Origin: Rosa chinensis
Taxonomy: Eukaryota > Streptophyta > Magnoliopsida > Rosales > Rosaceae
Direction of reading: 5' to 3'
Length of the DNA: 64,000 nt
Assembly: GCF_002994745.2 (NCBI RefSeq)
Contig: NW_024387554.1
Span: 62,001 to 126,000, forward strand
The notes beneath the pieces were generated by a model, which saw only the letters and a program-made list of their open reading frames with translations, was not told the DNA's origin and ran no database searches. This document shows positions 60,124 through 64,000 of the stretch, piece after piece (the stretch's first letter is position 1; each line of letters begins with the position of its first letter). The position numbers and the translations under genes were made by a program.

Positions 60124-60916
60124 TTTTTTTTTTTTTTTTTTTTTTACGAAATTAAGTAAAATTACTTCTATTCTTTCCTTTTCTTTACAATTATTTTCAA
60201 CACTTAGGTACGGGAACAGGGAGTCTCGATGTGCAATGGAACTGAAACAGCTACCCTTTTCAAGACTATGTTTAATCCAATATACCTTAGGTGCATCACA
60301 ACATTTTCTTTTGTTATAAATACCATTGATTTCGAATTAAATTCCAAGCGGTAAATCAAGTGGACGTGCGGCCCAAGTATAATCGTCAAGACACTAAGTC
60401 CCTCCTACATCCTTTGGGCAACCTTACTGAAATGGCCAGGTAGGGGAGGACGAACACAAGAGGTAGGATCCATTTTGGCATAGGCTACTCCCTCATTGAG
60501 GTTTACGCCCATTTGTAAGCACTTCTGAATCCAAGAACCAGTCATGAGCGTTGTCCCCTTCCTAGACACCATCCCACATAGGCTATACTTACTTGGATAT
60601 AAAAGGTCCTAAGTGTGAAGACAGTTCAATGAATGTTAATAAAGGCCGCCCTCAACCTTAAGGGACCTGGACTAGGTACCAATAAGGGGTTTAGGCCAAT
60701 ATTAATAAACACGACTTCACCTATTCCTTCTTTAATTTACAACTTACAATAAAAATTCGTATTCAACAATATAAATAGCAACCTAAGTAAGTAATTACTA
60801 ATTTTCGACAATTATAAACAAAATAATTAACAAGTAATTTTTTTTTTTTTTTTTTTTTTTTCGGTCACAATATAAACAAAACACATATTATTCACAAAGT
60901 GACAAATGATTTTTCA
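59198..60916 (-). other. Untranslated leader of element B
   Basis: About 1.7 kb, collinear with the leader of A. Leader block 2 lies at about 59560-59938 and block 1 at about 60350-60709. An ATT microsatellite followed by a T-run lies at 60091-60145, and another T-run near 60839-60860. No gene is supported. Confidence 0.75.
60091..60145. repeat. ATT microsatellite and poly-T
   Basis: Eleven ATT units (60091-60123) run into about 22 T. In element A the matching place (3559-3587) is a plain A-tract on the sense strand without AAT units, so the microsatellite is particular to B. Confidence 0.85.
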
Positions 60917-60935
60917 ATCCCCGGCAACGGCGCCA
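60917..60935 (-). promoter_or_regulatory. Primer-binding site of element B
   Basis: On the + strand ATCCCCGGCAACGGCGCCA, which is itself the 3' end of tRNA-Asp. The minus strand is the complementary PBS, five bases from the 5' LTR. Confidence 0.93.
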
Positions 60936-62091
60936 AAAATTGATACGCTCTGAGGAAGCGACCAATTTAACCCTGAAATGTCATTAGTAGTATAAAGTAA
61001 ATAGGGATCGTTCTATTCCGGGGATTGAGGGTACACCTGTCATTATCAAACAATTAAACAATTAAAATTAAAACAAAGTATAATATTTACAAAAATAAAA
61101 CAAAATATATACATATTTACGAAAAAGGGGGGATTTTTGATTTTGGTTTTCTATTTTCGAAAATAAAAGCTAACTAAATAATTAAAAACGCAAAAACATA
61201 AAAATATAAATGGAATGTAAGAACAAAGATCAAAGTCGAAACTCATGATTAAAATTGATTCAAGTTCATCATTGTTCATCATAGTCATGCAAGAGGAGTT
61301 GATCATGTGAAACGTTCAAAAGCAAACAATTTCCCATATTTTACTTTCAACGCTAATTAACCTAAGCGAAAGCACCTAGATTAATCCTATCAAACATGCA
61401 TTCAAGCCCTAGAAAGCTAGTCAATCATACATGTTTAACGCAATAAGCACCTAGAAAGGCTATCAACTCAAATGTGCAACTTAGTATGAAAAAGTCCACC
61501 TAATTGCAATCTTCTTCGATTAAATTCGGTTTTTGTACAAAACCTTTACTACTTATCGATTCAAGAACACAAAACCAAAAAGTTGATCCATGTTCTCGAA
61601 TTCGTAGCAACAATCACATAAAAACCCTAAATGTTTCGAACCATTCAAGATTATCATACAAAAGATTTCTATCATGCAAATTTAATCAAACACTCACACA
61701 AAAGCAACCATAAATCGCAATATATGAATCTGAAAATTAACAATTCATCATAAAATTTCAGAAAACAATACTTGTTCATACATATGTGTCAACTAAGGCA
61801 AAACCAACGAAAATACAAAGCAAAGGTACAAGGAGAATCGGATTACACCGTGATGAAGATGAGATGAATGAAGTGATGATGTGGTCTCTTGAATTTCGAA
61901 AGCAATCTTCAAGGTGGAGGGTGGATGGTGTGCACGGCTTGTCTTCTTCTTCCTTGGCCTTGCTTGCACTTTGTGGTTACCCTAGAGGATGGAGAGGAGC
62001 ACGGCTAGTCTAAAGAGTTTTCTGAATTATTTTCTCAAAGTGTAAACGTAAAGAATGGAACTTGGAACCCTTGACGTTGAAAGAAGAGATG

Positions 62092-62099
62092 AATATATA
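62092..62099 (-). promoter_or_regulatory. TATA box, 5' LTR of element B
   Basis: TATATATT on the minus strand, the presumed promoter of the gag-bearing transcript of B. Confidence 0.68.
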
Positions 62100-62857
62100 G
62101 GGGACGGCTTCCTTTGTTCTCCAAGCCTTGTAACCCTAGTAATCTCACGGCACAATGATATAACTCCACATAATTTCCTCCAATGCTTGCTTGCCACATA
62201 AGCCTTATGAGGTGGTGCAACCAATCACAAAATTCCATTTAATTCCCTAAATAATTCTTGCCGAAATTCCCTTGATAATATTCTGATTTTTCTCTTTTAT
62301 TTCGGCCAAAACTCTTTAGGGAATATAGGAATGTATCTAGACTTCTTTTGAGCTTTTCTTGGTCTCCACACATATTTTCTTTCCTTAAAACTCTCTAGAT
62401 AAAATCTTTGCCGAATTCTCTAGGGTTTCTTCTTTATTTTGCACGGCAATTCCTTGATTTCCTCTTGGCTTGGACGGCTAGGTCTTCTAGGGTTTCTTCA
62501 AGTAGATTTTCTTTCCATAAAAATAGCCCTAGAAAATCTCCACCGAAATCTTCTTATTATTTTCTGATTTTTGGACGCCTCCTCCTTGTTTCTCTCTTGC
62601 AAATTCACGGCAAACATCTTTAAGGGCTAGGGTTTGCGTCACAAACCCTAATGTCATGGGCTTTGATGGGCCATTATCCAATTTGCCGAAAATCCAAAGA
62701 GTTCTTGGGCCTCGTTGCTTCATCTTCAAGCCTTCTCATTTTCCAACGCAAAACACATTATTTTTCCATTTCTTTTTCATGGTTGCGTTGGAAACTTGCT
62801 AGGGAAGCCTTCCTCCTTTCCGCAGGGTTTCCTGGTTGGACCAGGAAAACTTCTTCT

Positions 62858-63705
62858 CTTCATTTCTGCTCATTTCTGTGGCTCATTGTTCTTCATCTTT
62901 GCTCCCCTTGTAGTTCGCAAGCTCCTCTTTCCATTTATGAGTTCATTTCCACTTTCTAGCTCGGAGGTCCTGAAAATAGAAACTAGTAAGAAAAATAGAA
63001 ACTTTCCTAAAAATGAAAAATGGCAACTTTCCTAAACTGAAAATGGGAAACTTTCTAAAAATGAAAAAATAGAAACTACCGAAAATGGAAACTTACTAAA
63101 AATGATAAATAGAAACTACAAAAATAGAAACTTTCTACAACTTCATTTCTGCTCATTTCTGTGGCTCATTGTTCTTCATCTTTGCTCCCCTTGTAGTTCG
63201 CAAGCTCCTCTTTCCATTTATGAGTTCATTTCCACTTTCTAGCTCGGAGGTCCTGAAAATAGAAACTAGTAAGAAAAATAGAAACTTTCCTAAAAATGAA
63301 AAATGGCAACTTTCCTAAACTGAAAATGGGAAACTTTCTAAAAATGAAAAAATAGAAACTACCGAAAATGGAAACTTACTAAAAATGATAAATAGAAACT
63401 ACAAAAATAGAAACTTTCTACAACTTCATTTCTGCTCATTTCTGTGGCTCATTGTTCTTCATCTTTGCTCCCCTTGTAGTTCGCAAGCTCCTCTTTCCAT
63501 TTATGAGTTCATTTCCACTTTCTAGCTCGGAGGTCCTGAAAATAGAAACTAGTAAGAAAAATAGAAACTTTCCTAAAAATGAAAAATGGCAACTTTCCTA
63601 AACTGAAAATGGGAAACTTTCTAAAAATGAAAAATAGAAACTACCGAAAATGGAAACTTACTAAAAATGATAAATAGAAACTACAAAAATAGAAACTTTC
63701 TACAA
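62858..63705 (-). repeat. 283-bp segment in three tandem copies
   Basis: Copies start at 62858, 63141 and 63424 with CTTCATTTCTGCTC and end at CTTTCTACAA. The first two contain GAAAAAATAG and the third GAAAAATAG. The third form is also the one in the 3' LTR, so the two extra copies probably derive from one variant. The segment covers the GAAAGTTTC motif array of U3. Confidence 0.9.
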
Positions 63706-63821
63706 AGAGGAACTTTCCCAATCAAAGAATGGAAACTTTCCTAAATAGAGTTTTATTAAGGAAATAACGCAGAAAATGTAGGGAAATGCAGTTAAAACGT
63801 CGCATTAAAATGCTCCTATCA

Positions 63822-64000
63822 CTTGGGCCGCACGTCCTCTTGATTTACCGCTTGGAATTTAATTTGATATCAATGATATATATAACAAACGAAAATATTG
63901 TGATTCACTAAGGTATATTGGATTAAACATAGTCTTGAAAAGGGTAGCTGTTTTAGTCCCATTGCACATCGAGACTCCCTGTTCCCGTACCTAAGTGTTG
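63822..64000 (+). other. Element C leader, second part
   Basis: Starts with the right CTTGG duplication of B and continues the leader of C (GCCGCACGTCC, GGTATATTGGATTAAACA, GGTAGCTGTTTTAG). It matches element A at about 3328-3506. No gene; the element continues beyond the window. Confidence 0.9.

Larger units (their letters stand above)
53336..63821 (-). mobile_element. Element B: complete gag-only LTR retrotransposon nested in C
   Basis: 10,486 bp on the minus strand: 5' LTR 60941-63821, PBS 60917-60935, leader, gag 57632-59197, 3' noncoding region, polypurine tract 55651-55666, 3' LTR 53336-55650, with perfect CTTGG duplications. Like A it has gag and no pol. The 5' LTR is 566 bp longer than the 3' LTR because a 283-bp segment is present three times. 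Outside that, I see about two substitutions between the LTRs. B must be younger than C. Confidence 0.95.
60941..63821 (-). repeat. 5' LTR of element B, expanded
   Basis: 2,881 bp. It is the same as the 3' LTR apart from two extra 283-bp copies, substitutions near 61972 (T for C) and 63746 (T for C), and one extra A in two of the repeat copies. Confidence 0.93.
50435..64000 (+). mobile_element. Element C: LTR retrotransposon, split by element B and cut by the window end
   Basis: 5' LTR 50435-52770, PBS at 52776 and leader to 53335. The leader is then interrupted by element B (53336-63821) and continues at 63822-64000. Across the join it reads CTATACTTGG then GCCGCACGTCC, the same order as element A near 3325-3345. 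Its gag and 3' end are beyond the window, so whether it is gag-only is unknown. The LTR is a different subfamily from that of A. Confidence 0.92.

Noticed and set aside
60917..60935. tRNA-Asp gene
   Set aside because: Only the last 19 bases of tRNA-Asp match, next to an LTR; this is a primer-binding site.

Overview
The window is nuclear plant DNA, most likely from an angiosperm. It has no ordinary host genes. Two things fill it: a long tandem satellite array with a monomer of about 160 bp, and large LTR retrotransposons of one Ty3/gypsy-like family that have inserted into it. Evidence for a plant: the primer-binding sites match the 3' end of plant tRNA-Asp, the Gag protein resembles those of the Athila/Tat side of plant gypsy elements, and both satellite and LTRs carry plant telomere-type CCCTAAA motifs. 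I cannot name the species.

Layout. Satellite occupies 1-409, 10398-48369 and 50359-50434. Element A (410-10397, + strand) is a complete insertion with 5-bp target-site duplications (AAAGA), two nearly identical LTRs of about 2.36 kb, a PBS, one gag ORF (4491-6056) and a polypurine tract. A solo LTR (48370-50358, duplication AAGAT) follows the main array. Element C (+ strand) starts at 50435 and runs past the window end. Its leader is interrupted by element B (53336-63821, - strand, duplication CTTGG), a second complete copy with its own gag (57632-59197). After B, element C resumes at 63822.

How the parts work. The complete elements encode only Gag, the structural protein of the retrotransposon particle. 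No protease, reverse transcriptase, RNase H or integrase reading frame is present, so A and B fit the non-autonomous TR-GAG type, which must borrow enzymes from a relative elsewhere. The Gag ORF stops about where protease would begin in autonomous relatives. LTR pairs differ by only a few bases and the duplications are perfect, so insertion was recent. Invasion of a satellite with higher-order structure resembles ATHILA invasion of centromeric satellite in Arabidopsis, but centromere identity is not shown here.

The satellite has an A-B-C trimer repeat (about 480 bp) embedded in longer periods of about 2.03-2.05 and 2.54-2.56 kb. Its interior (about 13.7-43 kb) is odd: monomers shrink to about 153-157 bp, and the missing bases fall at positions where monomer classes differ. 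This looks like consensus dropout during assembly, so the interior should be read with caution.
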